64,000 nt of DNA from Anadara kagoshimensis (Eukaryota; Mollusca; Bivalvia; Arcoida; Arcidae). Within the stretch, counting starts at the first letter, position 1. Each line of letters opens with the position of its first letter. The notes beneath the pieces were generated by a model that worked only from the letters and a program-made list of their open reading frames with translations, made no database searches and was not told the origin of the DNA. Made by a program: the position numbers and the translations under genes. The stretch covers positions 54,359,630 through 54,423,629 of the forward strand of contig CM037861.1 of assembly GCA_021292105.1 (NCBI GenBank), read 5' to 3'. Positions 53,701-58,584 of this stretch are shown here, piece by piece.

Positions 53701-55495
53701 TTGTAAGGGACACTTTTATATTTGTAGGGTAATTCCGTGATTGAATACCAACTACCTGAGAAATCGCCCATGGTTCCACAGTGTTTCGAAGAAGTCACAA
53801 TACGAGTAATGTGTACATTGGGCAAACAACAATGCAATGGCATTCTGCTGGAAAAAGAATTTGAACCCCAAATAGATTCAATTCTTGCGGAGGTATGTAT
53901 GTGCAAATACATAAATTTTTTTTATTAACTCCGATCATTTTTTCAGTGAGGAAAAACATGGTTTGAGTAGACGGTGTGTTTCAAACTTCGATACCTTGCT
54001 TGGTATAACTTCAAGGCTCTGATTGGCTAATTTGTATTCACGCGATGCAGGCTGATACAGGTTTCAGCCAGTATACGTCACGGACTAACTCATTGTACTT
54101 ATTTTTGTGTAGACAACATCATAATTATCAATTAAAAAGGAAAGTACATCACTTGCTTTGTCTAGAACAACGCATTTTTTTTATTTTATTCTTTAAAACT
54201 ACATGCTCATCTAACAAAGTCGTAATAATTTCAGACCTAAAAGATGTAGTTAATGAAAATAAAGCAATTTACTACCCGATACGTAGCATCAAAATTCCAT
54301 CTGATAAAACTGTTTTATCTTTAGACTTAATATAAGGAATTTAAACAAATTATTTCAAAGCAGGTTATAAAATTAACAGATCTACAGATAACATGAATGA
54401 AATTTAAGATTACCAATTGCAAAATCTTTTTAAGGCCATATCGATATTTCGTTAAAAAGTGATCCTACTGTTAGTTTGTCGTTCATTTCGATGATAGCGC
54501 TTGATGATGTGTCAATTTTTGTGCGAGAACTATACTGATGGAACATTTTATTCCGAAACAGTCGTCTTATGCTGAAAAATTCAAACAGATTTAGTAATAA
54601 TAATACCAATATGGTCTCCGAAAATACGTTAAAAAGGAATCCTTGTTAATTTCACTATCAAAATATCTTTTATTTTTAATAATATTTAGATAAAAGAGAA
54701 GTACTTACCTTTCCGAGGCACCCGGTCTCAATCTTTGTCTCAAGTTCACTTCTAATCAAATTAAGTTGCTAGTTTTCAATATTTTACTTTGTTTTTTGGG
54801 AGTGTGCTTTGAACATGGATTTGTATGTTTGTGTTTCATTGTTACTACTTAATATTCAATAGAGAATTATAAATTATAACAACACGTGAGCGATAAGTCC
54901 AAGCAAAGGTACGGTGTGGAATACTACCGTTACATATAGAAACAGGACGATTCAGAAATGAACACATGAATGATAGAATATGTTCATTTTGTAATATTAA
55001 TTTACCGAAGACAAACTTTATTTTGATAAGGTTACTCGCTGTTTTACGGTTGAGACAAAATCTTATGACTAAGTGCAATATTTCTTCTAAAATACTCCTG
55101 ACTTCGACTTGATTATACTATTTGTAACTTCGATCCCAAGACAAACTGCTAGATACATACATTCAGCATTTAAATTTTGCTTTGGATTGTGATTCGGACA
55201 TGGATTAGTATGTTTGTTTTTGATTATAACAACCCCTTGAATCAAAACTTTCAAGTAAATACTTATTAATGATACATATGTATATCAAGTGACTGGCGTG
55301 TCATCTGGTCCTGGTGAATTCAAATAATGTATTTTGTAAATATGCAACTGTCACTATAATAAATAACTTACTTTCTTACATAAATCATAAAGAACACCGA
55401 CATAATCACATATGTATCGCTGAAGTCGCACAGTTATTTTTTGTTTTCAGTTCGCCAGATTGACTAAGAAAAGGAAGTTGCCAATATGGTCATAA
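21930..55495 (+). CDS. SAMHD1: SAMHD1-like dNTP triphosphohydrolase gene (15 exons)
   Basis: Fifteen exons, each with AG/GT borders and compatible phases, join to about 510 residues; listed one by one below. The family hydrolyses dNTPs to nucleoside plus triphosphate, keeps nucleotide pools low and, in vertebrates, restricts retroviruses. Active-site residues, numbered on this model with human equivalents from memory: R52 (R164), H55 (H167), H93-D94 (H206-D207), H97 (H210), H118 (H233), D184-K185 (D311-K312), Y188 (Y315), R245 (R366), H249 (H370), Y253 (Y374). All are present. There is no SAM domain: the HD core starts four residues after the proposed Met, which fits 510 versus 626 residues in human. 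Exon 7 has a one-base frame break in an A-run. The end is basic (RLTKKRKLPIW). Exon 1 is the least certain part. Confidence 0.85.
22205..22508 (+). mobile_element. tRNA-derived SINE in intron 1
   Basis: Head 'ctgcggtagctcagttggta', body 'gccaagcactcggcattacg' and 'ggcacgataaagaaccctgc', tail 'gtgaaatattctttactggg' and 'acgttaaacattactcaact'. The most complete of the SINE copies here. The B-box region is shortened compared with the copy at 14291. ORFs at 22198-22431 (-) and 22221-22406 (+) are translations of it. Confidence 0.85.
22509..24055. other. Intron 1, no feature recognised
   Basis: AT-rich sequence with no exon-like block in either direction. The 88-residue ORF at 23331-23597 has no recognisable motif. 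No clear repeat borders seen. Confidence 0.4.
24289..25160 (+). mobile_element. 5'-truncated LINE insertion with TSD
   Basis: An 872-bp insert with an A-rich 3' tail (25130-25160), flanked by the direct repeat ttgatatatat at 24278-24288 and 25161-25171. Removing the insert and one repeat copy restores a normal unit of the surrounding tandem repeat ('attttgatatatatgtaaag...aaggtcatagg'). That confirms the borders. Confidence 0.85.
24292..25044 (+). pseudogene. LINE reverse transcriptase C-terminus with zinc-binding domain
   Basis: An uninterrupted frame of about 250 codons with no true start (5' truncated). It begins INPLKYISLLHAIPKQWK, a form typical of the region after the RT domain in jockey/CR1-type LINEs. 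It continues to LQSLQFKINHNIIFTNSKLY and then the zf-RVT-like block CTFCSETRESLIHLFYEC, with Cys-x2-Cys and His-x4-Cys in the usual order. The stop at 25042-25044 is followed by a short 3' UTR and the A-rich tail. The RT catalytic part is missing, so the copy is dead on arrival but young, since the frame is open. Confidence 0.8.
26521..26706 (+). pseudogene. Crypton-type recombinase N-terminal fragment
   Basis: Reads ESTKWIIKRTVDMFLKFL and then FEAFPFDKLDENWYGHY before a stop. The motif S-T-K-(W/F)-x3-x4-(D/N)-(I/M)-F/L matches SKSTKFNTKWGLNIL in the recombinase pseudogene at the right edge of the window, and the N-terminal domain of Crypton/DUF3504 proteins as I know them. No catalytic part follows. 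It lies 250 bp upstream of SAMHD1 exon 2 but shares no phase-compatible splice site with it, so I treat it as a relic. Confidence 0.5.
26753..26860. mobile_element. 108-bp near-perfect palindrome
   Basis: Arms 'aaatattacatttttgacag' ... 'gtacatattgtcacctctcg' and their complement meet at a ~12-base loop (aaaaacaatgct). It lies in intron 1, 95 bp upstream of exon 2. MITE-like foldback. Confidence 0.85.
26956..27116 (+). CDS. SAMHD1: SAMHD1-like exon 2: HD-domain start
   Basis: Begins IIADPIHGMM after an ATTATAG acceptor and ends HTRFSHSLG at donor GTAATT. Carries the first metal ligand (H of FSHS, human H167) and the R of HTRF (human R164). FQRLRHIKQ corresponds to human FQRLRYIKQ, keeping Q142, R145, K148 and Q149. 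The human D137, which reads guanine at allosteric site 1, is N here (KIINHPYFQ). Human N119 is A. The glycine codon is split over the next intron. Confidence 0.92.
27117..28309. other. Intron 2, nothing recognised
   Basis: AT-rich. Contains tgacgtca motifs at 27538 and 27580 but no repeat or exon I can name. Confidence 0.5.
28310..28422 (+). CDS. SAMHD1: SAMHD1-like exon 3: HD motif
   Basis: VCFLAGKVLDKLKNEPEI, ending CHDIG, with the His-Asp metal-binding pair H93-D94 (human H206-D207). Acceptor TTCCAG, donor GTAAGT. The final G codon is split. One residue shorter than human between the two HD motifs. Confidence 0.93.
28480..28680 (+). pseudogene. Retroelement RT fragment in intron 3
   Basis: With small gaps reads LKLYGKRDDFNFSIVSFPFL and then FAYGVFIYQLIRYGRAG. 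These are the blocks after the YIDD box in the 47072-47787 copy. Frame shifts and stops are present. It lacks the 3' tail. Confidence 0.65.
28770..29345. repeat. Dispersed repeat and ATT microsatellites
   Basis: 28770-28870 carries a worn copy of the '(c)cggtcgaaagttgaa...gatagata...' phrase also at 12980 and 34205. 29138-29190 is (AAT)n running into (ATT)n, a palindromic microsatellite. Further ATT runs are at 29220-29236 and 29259-29297. Between the runs are similar 'tagctaac(a/c)agggcc' spacers, so the microsatellites sit inside a small repeated unit. Confidence 0.7.
29389..29453 (+). CDS. SAMHD1: SAMHD1-like exon 4
   Basis: Completes the split Gly and reads HGPFSHLYENISKEIDD, keeping human H210 and H215 (HGPFSH identical). 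Acceptor AAACAG, donor GTAATG. Human has a longer loop before the next histidine. Confidence 0.92.
29591..30072. mobile_element. 482-bp inverted-repeat element
   Basis: Ends tactgtag / ctacagta continue inward for about 130 bp of matching inverted sequence ('cactgtga ttgtgacagtg', 'ggaaatctgtatgcgcatcc' and their complements). The middle contains 'atgacgtaaaacgtcacc'. A worn relative is at 33810-34200. The 73-residue ORF at 29764 is a by-product. Confidence 0.75.
30227..30520 (-). mobile_element. Retroelement 3' tail copy
   Basis: On the minus strand it ends 'gtatgtttgtttttgat'. It shares 'gtgtagctagctaaacag', 'cacttcctggtggaagttca'-like and 'aactttgcttctgga' blocks with the other tail copies. 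5' truncated. Confidence 0.7.
31271..31982. repeat. 32-bp minisatellite ending at an exon
   Basis: About 22 units of a 32-bp repeat containing 'acaacaccaagtcgataata' and 'tgttgctatgtt'. The last unit reads 'gctattttacag' and its AG is the acceptor of exon 5. In the other units the same place reads 'tatgttacaaca', one base from an acceptor (one unit at ~31336 has 'gttacagca'). The array may have grown from the 3' splice site itself. Confidence 0.9.
31983..32090 (+). CDS. SAMHD1: SAMHD1-like exon 5
   Basis: HEARGMEITRKIIDDLELFD to GNMIK, phase 0 at both ends. The opening His-Glu matches human H233-E234, which lies next to the catalytic site. Acceptor TTTTACAG is the end of the minisatellite; donor GTGAAA is weaker than the others. 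Confidence 0.88.
32144..32353. mobile_element. MITE of the 'attgacctg' family, copy 1
   Basis: Inverted ends 'caaacaacattgacctg' and 'gggtcaatgttgtttaac', with matching 'cgcttgacctttaatt' / 'aaaaggtcaagc' inside. Other copies or pieces are at 39010, 45340, 45700, 58585 and 59395. Confidence 0.7.
32749..32766. repeat. (TG)n microsatellite
   Basis: A run of gtgtgtgtgtgtgtgtgt in intron 5. ORFs of 72-83 residues over this place are overlapping frames without support. Confidence 0.9.
32983..33490. repeat. Decayed ~140-bp tandem units up to exon 6
   Basis: Anchor phrases at 32983 (ttaactcaaggaaaattgaa), 33128 (ttaattccagaaaaagtgg), 33268 (ttaactctaggaatatttga) and 33345 (ttaattccaggaaaagttga) are followed by similar 'ggtcaaaagtaagtcac...atatttgaaaaa' bodies. 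The true boundary at 33481 (caatttccag, then gggaaactggtggaag) looks like one more unit. So intron 5 also contains a tandem array with acceptor-like sites. Confidence 0.6.
33491..33547 (+). CDS. SAMHD1: SAMHD1-like exon 6
   Basis: GKLVEDMTEEERNKAYLYQ, 19 codons, phase 0. Leads directly into the IVNNKNNG of exon 7; human has NKSFLYEIVSNKRNG across the same junction. Acceptor TTTCCAG, donor GTAACA. Confidence 0.88.
33810..34340. repeat. Worn foldback and dispersed repeat in intron 6
   Basis: 33810-34200 keeps parts of the 29591-30072 element ('cagagtcactgtg', 'cgctatgcacgtccgcgatt', 'tcgcggatgcgcatag'). 34205-34340 is the 'gcctgttgaaagtttaaa...gatagataatagc...gatatagctaacgagg' repeat also seen near 13000. 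Confidence 0.55.
34482..34556 (-). pseudogene. tRNA-Ser-like sequence
   Basis: Minus strand: 'tagtcgagtggtactgtcac', 'tggctttcgaaatca', 'tgggttcgaacctcac'. The A-box, a CGA-containing anticodon-like loop and a good B box are in order. Stem pairing is imperfect and the variable arm is short, so I call it a tRNA pseudogene or SINE head rather than a gene. Confidence 0.45.
34655..36360. mobile_element. Multi-hairpin foldback element, copy 2 (interrupted)
   Basis: Same order of hairpins as 6840-7215: 'gggttattgaactgatattg' with its complement at 34732-34752, 'aactagtgcaat', tgacgtc motifs, and 'gcgtgcaaatatcgatatta' with its partner at the right end. The element is split at a TTAA by the insert 34961-36213. 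Confidence 0.7.
34961..36213. mobile_element. 1253-bp insert with 14-bp TIRs at TTAA
   Basis: Ends ggtagttccatact and the exact complement, flanked on both sides by TTAA (34957-34960 and 36214-36217). Copy 1 of the host element reads tgacgtcataaacgacagcg at the same place; removing the insert here gives tgacgtcattaatgacaacg, the same length. No transposase frame seen. The TTAA target suggests a piggyBac-type non-autonomous element; TA duplication with one more terminal base is equally possible. Confidence 0.8.
36355..36480 (+). pseudogene. Retroelement RT fragment
   Basis: Reads FGDYVNAIYPSELKIKDTTG followed by SSSS, the segment after YIDD in the RT family. It has no tail. The same segment occurs 650 bp downstream in a second copy. 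Confidence 0.7.
36985..37595 (+). pseudogene. 5'-truncated retroelement with RT end and tail
   Basis: Begins at the end of the YIDD box (DDVLSLNIPIFGDNANVICP). Continues ASYLDLNLNYDAHERLHLKL and VFVSQLIRY before a stop. Then comes the ~330-bp 3' tail with 'gtagctagctaaacaggagg', 'acttgtcagtttcaaagttt' and 'tgggttattatgtttttgat'. Several substitutions and a stop: dead copy in SAMHD1 intron 6. Confidence 0.8.
37735..37830 (+). repeat. Retroelement tail fragment
   Basis: 'aacttgtcagttccaaagtt' and 'gattcggacatgga' just before exon 7, matching the last 90 bases of the tail. Confidence 0.6.
37868..38049 (+). CDS. SAMHD1: SAMHD1-like exon 7 with frame break
   Basis: IVNNKNNGIDVDKWDYFIRD carries the last metal ligand D184 (human D311), K185, Y188 and D192. 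FDKER keeps human R333. After LKVRDYR the frame hits TAA at 38017-38019. The A-run at 38002-38006 has 5 A. One more A would reopen the frame to the donor AAG-GTAAGTG at 38049, in phase with exon 8. The exon length, 182, is one short of a multiple of three. So either a homopolymer sequencing/assembly error or a true null allele. Confidence 0.88.
38371..38462 (+). CDS. SAMHD1: SAMHD1-like exon 8
   Basis: DQINLYNMFNLRFTLHNKVY, then QHPVVKCVEE. Human [20 protein letters not shown] aligns directly: R366, H370, Y374 and Q375 are kept, K377 is P. N of NLY (human N358) is kept; human R352 falls on a proline at the end of exon 7. Acceptor TTCCAG, donor GTAAGT after a split Met codon. Confidence 0.92.
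38463..39009. repeat. Intron 8 with ATTT microsatellite
   Basis: 38490-38518 and 38728-38771 are (ATTT)n runs. Nothing else recognised. Confidence 0.8.
39010..39405. mobile_element. MITE pieces of the 'attgacctg' family
   Basis: Three end segments ('ggacaggtcaatgttttt' at 39017, 'tcctaatgaaaggctaagcg' at 39142, 'gacaggtcaatgtcgtttgc' at 39379) and two internal 'gttaggattcacagttaata' / complement blocks. This looks like at least two overlapping worn copies just before exon 9. Confidence 0.55.
39429..39476 (+). CDS. SAMHD1: SAMHD1-like exon 9
   Basis: Completes Met, then VADVLKLADKTKLLKG (last codon split). Corresponds to human [20 protein letters not shown], shortened. Acceptor TTATAG, donor GTAAGC. 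Confidence 0.85.
39553..39820. mobile_element. Foldback MITE, 'acaatcattc' family copy
   Basis: Left 'tacaatcatttcttaattta' and right 'cagctaagaaatgactgtgg' are inverted relatives, about 230 bp apart. The same ends frame 48911-49176. A half copy lies at 29525-29590. Confidence 0.6.
40015..40180 (+). repeat. Retroelement tail copy in intron 9
   Basis: 'ctagctaaactggaggtgtt', 'gggcacccagtctcacttt' and 'aagtatgtttgttcttgcta'. Worn copy of the shared 3' tail. The rest of intron 9 up to exon 10 (40181-41153) shows nothing I can name. Confidence 0.65.
41154..41388 (+). CDS. SAMHD1: SAMHD1-like exon 10
   Basis: The longest exon: NSVSTKDCRGKGAIENYCLM, DDRLVNLIHHANDNC, then KSIIERIHRRDFYRCIYKER and LDCTPEQ. 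Corresponds to human [20 protein letters not shown] to IEYRNLFKYVGE in the helical C-lobe. Acceptor TTGTAG, donor GTATCT, phase 0 at the end. Confidence 0.88.
41535..41645 (-). repeat. Retroelement tail copy (minus)
   Basis: 'caaaacaaacataccaaacc' at the 3' end on the minus strand and 'aagcaaagttaaaac' inside. Worn. Confidence 0.55.
41775..42600. repeat. ~170-bp tandem array, ~5 copies
   Basis: Copies of 'gttggtaacatg' at 41780, 41948, 42119, 42290 and 42461 give a 168-171 bp period. The unit also contains 'cataattcgagggtgctgaa', 'gagtttttgaacccataatt' and 'aaaatggcggctaaaat'. Divergence rises from left to right. Confidence 0.9.
42601..44269. other. Interior of the 3.4-kb element
   Basis: AT-rich, with one more very worn array unit at 42600-42720. 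No convincing coding or repeat signal otherwise. Confidence 0.35.
44270..44365 (-). repeat. Retroelement tail fragment (minus)
   Basis: 'caaacatacagtcccatgtt' and 'caatccaaacacaaaagc': worn copy of the tail end, inside the 3.4-kb element. Confidence 0.45.
45220..45275 (+). repeat. Retroelement tail fragment
   Basis: 'ttttactttgctttggggtt' and 'ttggacttagatttgtatgg', followed by an A-run and a (TA)/(TG) microsatellite at 45288-45320. Confidence 0.5.
45340..45440. mobile_element. MITE half copy, 'attgacctg' family
   Basis: 'gcaaacaacattgaactgcc', 'gtattaggaatatttatata' and 'gttggaatttacagttaata': left half only. Confidence 0.6.
45500..45605 (-). mobile_element. SINE 3' fragment (minus)
   Basis: Complement of the SINE tail: 'gtaacgatgtttaacgaccc', 'gaatatttcacttgtatcga' and 'gacctcgccagctatagg'. 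The head is missing. Confidence 0.75.
45700..45935. mobile_element. MITE copy, 'attgacctg' family
   Basis: Ends 'aggccaacaactttgacctg' and 'gacaggtcaatgttgttttt', with 'aggaatattcatatgattat' inside. About 235 bp. Confidence 0.65.
46346..46432 (+). CDS. SAMHD1: SAMHD1-like exon 11
   Basis: VKKILEDKKVIEKNLESKIV to SKEGE, 29 codons, phase 0. A charged linker in the region of human QIKIKREDYESLPK. Sequence similarity to human is low; placement rests on phase, AG/GT borders and order. Confidence 0.7.
46455..46740 (+). repeat. Retroelement tail copy in intron 11
   Basis: 'catgttccttttattctcaa', 'gtaactagcgtcagaggagg', 'ccagacctcacttccctgat' and 'acttgtcaatttcaaagttt'. A 3' tail without the RT part. 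Confidence 0.65.
46917..48706 (+). mobile_element. Tandem-core element, hairpin 3' end, interrupted
   Basis: Starts 'ataccccc gcaaacgaagtt...gtctgtctgtccgtctgtc' and ends 'gggggtattagtctctttcagagacagttct' (a GTCTCT/AGAGAC stem). The core has a unit with 'cttcgtgtccggaacagaac' (twice) and three ~180-bp units starting tatgagg at 47994, 48171 and 48351. A retroelement splits the first unit at 47072-47787. Same family as 6590-6826. Confidence 0.7.
47072..47787 (-). pseudogene. Best retroelement copy: RT end plus 3' tail
   Basis: The minus-strand frame holds YRYIDDVLSLNNSKF (YIDD is the reverse-transcriptase catalytic box), ASYLDLYLNYDAQERLHLKL, FSIVNFPFLCSNIPASPAYG, VFVSQLIRYGRACSHYGDF and RHHSIVDKF. 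After the RT end comes the ~150-bp tail ending 'gtatgtttgtttttga' at 47072. The 5' side is cut at about 47787, so this is a 5'-truncated insertion. The host element's second unit shows the uninterrupted site ('gatgggtcatgtaccaaa'). The family name is uncertain; a Penelope-like or other non-LTR class is possible. Confidence 0.8.
48911..49176. mobile_element. Foldback MITE, 'acaatcattc' family
   Basis: Left 'ccagtttcacaattattcct' plus 'tagctaagattttcct'; right 'agaaaatcttagctaacgaa' plus 'tgattgtgaaactggg'. Arms of about 40 bp, 266 bp in total. The 93-residue ORF at 48751 overlaps it and is not a gene. Confidence 0.75.
49240..49310 (+). repeat. Retroelement tail fragment
   Basis: 'gattgtgatttgaacatgga' and 'cggtatgtttatgtttgatt': last 60 bases of the tail, 70 bp before exon 12. 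Confidence 0.6.
49384..49476 (+). CDS. SAMHD1: SAMHD1-like exon 12
   Basis: PAVKKMLDEIHRLENERKGL then IGGAFRIS, 31 codons, phase 0. It leads into exon 13's IVKVNYGNKDKNPI, matching human [20 protein letters not shown] over the junction. Acceptor TTTACAG, donor GTAATA. Confidence 0.82.
50015..50260 (+). repeat. Retroelement tail copy in intron 12
   Basis: 'gattgtagctagctaagcag', 'ccggaacacccggtcttact' and 'gccagttttcaaagttttta'. Slightly longer because of short duplications. Confidence 0.7.
50415..50483 (+). CDS. SAMHD1: SAMHD1-like exon 13
   Basis: IVKVNYGNKDKNPIPNVYFY, then DKG, 23 codons, phase 0. Human [20 protein letters not shown] aligns without gaps. Acceptor ATTACAG, donor GTTTGT (weak but usable). 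Confidence 0.9.
50510..51960 (+). repeat. Decayed tandem-core element in intron 13
   Basis: The start 'agctaatctgagctgaaggc' is like a worn terminal hairpin, followed by 'cgtacgccgtctatcgtcca'. The core has loose ~140-bp units ('gatgaaggtcatagattcaa', 'aactttttgtataggcatat'). Related to 24060-26250. ORFs at 50685 and 50864 are not supported. Confidence 0.6.
52400..52485 (+). repeat. Retroelement RT-tail fragment
   Basis: 'aaccctaggcttgtcaaagc' and 'ttttattgccgtcatcacaa' match the stretch after LIRY in the copy at 36985. Confidence 0.5.
52572..52700. mobile_element. 129-bp foldback
   Basis: 'acaataattgcccactaggt...gtggacatccag' pairs with 'ctggatgtccacatatctag...ggcaattatt'. The loop contains two further small inverted motifs (gcattcgcc / cgaaggcattac). 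Confidence 0.75.
53161..53446. mobile_element. TTTTCGCG-type MITE
   Basis: Left 'attgtaaatcaccttttttc' and right 'aaaggtgccgcgaaattatt...gtgatttacagta', with many cgcgaaaa motifs between. Like 2071-2276. Confidence 0.65.
53728..53892 (+). CDS. SAMHD1: SAMHD1-like exon 14
   Basis: GNSVIEYQLPEKSPMVPQCF, EEVTIRVMCTLGKQQ, then EFEPQIDSILAE, 55 codons, phase 0. Matches human [20 protein letters not shown]. Acceptor TTTGTAG, donor GTATGT. Confidence 0.92.
54690..54845 (+). repeat. Retroelement tail copy in intron 14
   Basis: 'cgaggcacccggtctcaatc', 'agttgctagttttcaatatt' and 'catggatttgtatgtttgtg'. Confidence 0.6.
55140..55235 (+). repeat. Retroelement tail fragment
   Basis: 'ttggattgtgattcggacat' and 'tagtatgtttgtttttgatt': the end of the tail, well preserved. 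Confidence 0.65.
55451..55495 (+). CDS. SAMHD1: SAMHD1-like exon 15 (last)
   Basis: FARLTKKRKLPIWS then TAA. Acceptor TTTTCAG. In human the corresponding FVQWCADRN is followed by a longer tail with the CDK phosphorylation site; here the protein stops at once after a basic stretch, so that C-terminal regulatory tail is absent. Confidence 0.8.
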   Translation, partial: FARLTKKRKLPIWS

Positions 55496-55884
55496 ACCAC
55501 ATGACTTCAGACTCTAAAATGGAAGGTGTATTTAGTGATGGTAGTTTATTTCTGCAGAACTATTTATCGAAGTGGAGCTTGTGTATTTCAGTGCATGTAA
55601 TGATAAATTGAACGTTTTTATATCTTTACAGTTTTCCAAAAACAGACCATTGATCAATTGATCTACAAAATTTAAAGAAGATGGTGTTTTCCATTTCGCT
55701 TGGTGAAAATTATTAAAGTAGTGACGCTTTTATTTGATGGTTATACAAAAAATTCTATATATTAAATGAATGCGTTTTAGACTGTGATTTCGTGTTTACA
55801 TGTGTTTTTGATTCTAGTAACTCATCACGCTCCAACTCTAATGATTTTATATAGTTTTTATTTTACCTACTTTAGTAGATTCCC

Positions 55885-55890
55885 AATAAA
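55885..55890 (+). terminator. Candidate poly(A) signal
   Basis: AATAAA, 390 bp after the stop codon of exon 15. The region is AT-rich, so chance occurrence is possible. Confidence 0.35.
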
Positions 55891-55899
55891 ATACATATG

Positions 55900-57100
55900 A
55901 GAAATTCTATATATTTATTGAATGTGTTTCGTCTGTGATTATATAATTACAAATATTATTTATTTCAATTAAAGACACTCATTATTATTTAATTATTGTT
56001 TTACATTGATTTTCTGTGATATTTTATTTATTTATTACATTTTCATATAATTATTATTTTGATTAAGCTGGATTATTTAGATTTACATTTGATTTTCTGT
56101 GATATTTAGCCCAACGAAAAGTCTTTTTTTTATTAGTTTTCCCAATTACAATTCTTTTGAATTAAGTTGTATTTTTCATTTGACTTTTTTGTGATATTTT
56201 GTCATGTCCAATATTATCCAATTAACTTTCTTTTGATTGTATCGTTTTTCAGTTTTTACATTTGATAGTTTGATTTTTTGTGGTTTTATTTTATTTGTCG
56301 ATTTGTATTATACGTTTGTATTAATACAATCTTTTTTTGTTATTTCATCTTAATTGTGATTACACTACTTGTCTTAATTTTAGATTTTAGTTTAAAATTT
56401 TGATGTTTTGGTAATGTCTAGAATTGAAAAAATGATGGTGTTGTAATGTCCAGAATTAAAAAATTGATGGTTTGGTAATGTCAAGAATTAAAAATTGATG
56501 TTTGGTAATGGCAATACCTAGAATTAATAATAATGATAGAGGTAACTTGACTTTTAAGTTGTTTTTCTCATAACTATAAGGTTCGATAAAATTCATTGTG
56601 ATTTATTATTTTGAGTGATTTTTTTTCTGAGATTTTCTTCATATCTACTAATTTATGGCTATATAATGATGTTACTTTTCTAATTTTTTTTTTTCATCTC
56701 ATGACAATAATTTTAATTACATATTATACCAGTTTTAATTTTACAACACTAGACGGCCGTTTCGGAATACATTTACTGTTATTTAAAGTTTTTAAACAAT
56801 AATTTGGTTTTCTGTATTGGTTCTATATTTTCATATTTTTATCTTAATAGCTAAAGCTACATATGATAAACATGAAATAATCTCACTGCTCATTTTGATA
56901 TGAAAACCAAAATATTGACCAAATTTACCGATTTAGGTGACTCGTACCTCATAATTGATATTTGATTTTCTGTGTTTATTTGAGATTCTGAAATTTGAAT
57001 ATCTTTATGTTTTTTTATCCATTTCTATAACCACGAGACCCGTTAAATTGATAACGTAATACTTTTGATTTACAAAATCAACTTTTCAGATTTCACTTTA
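55900..57100. repeat. AT-rich repeat with 'tttgattttctgtgat' motifs
   Basis: The motif recurs at about 56009, 56089, 56180, 56270 and 56960 with T-rich spacers. The complement 'cacagcaaaatcaaat' recurs at 60250-60560. The two blocks flank the inverted mariner pair (57110-57640 and 60730-61640), so they are probably non-coding parts of the same transposon copies. Confidence 0.5.
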
Positions 57101-57109
57101 ACAAATGTT

Positions 57110-57640
57110 CTTTTTGTGAACTGTGGCAATAATACACCATTCTACCACGCTTTGCCCAACTCGAAAATGTCTTGCATAGCTTTGTTCCAATTTCTTCCAT
57201 TGATTTTTACAGCTCTTTTAAGACCGAAAAAATTATAGATCTTTCGTTTCTGTAGACAAGGTATCGGTACTTTTTGGCATCCGGTCAAACGATGTAATGT
57301 AACTGACTGACATTACGATTCTTTAAACAGTCATTGGTTTCCTTAGACGTATGACTAAACGCTGCGTTCTGCTGAAACACCGTGTCATTTCCATGGTCAT
57401 TAAACTATTTTAGAACATCTTCGTTAAGAAATGGTTTCAGAACAGAATTTATTTTATAGTCCGAATTATCAGGTACATAGAAGCAATGGAAATTTTGTAG
57501 CCCATATCTTTCACTTGTTTTAGAAATTGAAATAGAACATTGTCACGATTATTCCATGAATGTTTTGTTGGGCTTCTTTCTTTTTCTAAGTTAATGTATA
57601 CATTTACTAACATATTAGTTGTAAAAGACTTGATATTGTG
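57110..57640 (-). pseudogene. Mariner-like transposase fragment (minus)
   Basis: The minus strand reads AAFSHTSKETNDCLKNRNVS and YRNERSIIFSVLKELSKS. The same order appears in the + strand copy at 61430-61640 (SAFSHTSKETIECLKK). Holds the segment around the second catalytic aspartate, which is itself altered here, and the C-terminal part. Stops are present. Confidence 0.65.
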
Positions 57641-57784
57641 TGTCTATTATACTTACTGTCAAGTCTATCTTTATAATAATGATCATTGTTGATTTACAAT
57701 GATCGAGCATAAAAATAAAATCATGATTTTGACACTAGATTTATTAGATGTTTTATTATTACAATTACATTAACAATTTGACAG

Positions 57785-57930
57785 TCTACAGTGAACAAAT
57801 CCATGTTCAAATCGCAATAAAAAACAAAGTGTACACTTTAAAACTGGCATATTTAGTTAAACACATGAACTTCTACCCTGGAAGTGAGGCCAGTGCTCTG
57901 GAAGAGTAAGCGCCTACTGTTTAGTTTGTT
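57785..57930 (-). repeat. Retroelement tail copy (minus)
   Basis: 'aaatccatgttcaaatcgca', 'cttctaccctggaagtgagg' and 'gctctggaagagtaagc'. Confidence 0.6.
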
Positions 57931-58314
57931 GTGCGCGACACAAGAAAGTAATTTGTTAATTATGTCTTTCACAATTGTAAATTGTGTTCTTGACAATATC
58001 TAACTAAAAATCATGTCATTGACAGTTAAAATTTACTGTAGACTGTCAAATGGCATGTGTACATCAATGACGCGCTACAGTAAAGTGACCTAGGGTGTCA
58101 TGACTGATAGCGGCCATCGTACATATAGGGCATGTAAATTGTTTTTGTAATTATGTCACTAGATAATAGATTTCGATATCCTTCAAGGTTAGGTGCATGA
58201 ATTGTTTATAATGGAATATAGTTATACATAGTTATACACACAGTTATAGAATTTCTAGTGACAAGGTGGACATCTCTGGATAGAGAATAAAGGTGGAATG
58301 ATCATGGTTAAAGT

Positions 58315-58565
58315 TAAAAAATAAACATACCAGTCCACATTCATTTACAATCAATAAAAAAGGTTAAGAAATCTGGCAAACTAGTGAACTTATACCAGGA
58401 AATGAGACCGGGTGCTTCGAAAAGGAAAGAACTTCCAGTATATAGCTACACCCGCCATGATAGTAATTAAAATCGGTATGAAAGGACCATGGAGTCATAG
58501 GATGCCAAATACATTCATGATAATTTTGGATTTAGAGACATCATACTTGTCAACAATATTGGGAT
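58315..58565 (-). repeat. Retroelement tail copy (minus)
   Basis: 'aataaacataccagtccaca', 'gagaccgggtgcttcgaaaa' and 'tagctacacccgccatgata', then the RT-proximal 'gagacatcatacttgtcaac'. Confidence 0.65.
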
Positions 58566-58584
58566 GACATAATGGTATTGTGAT

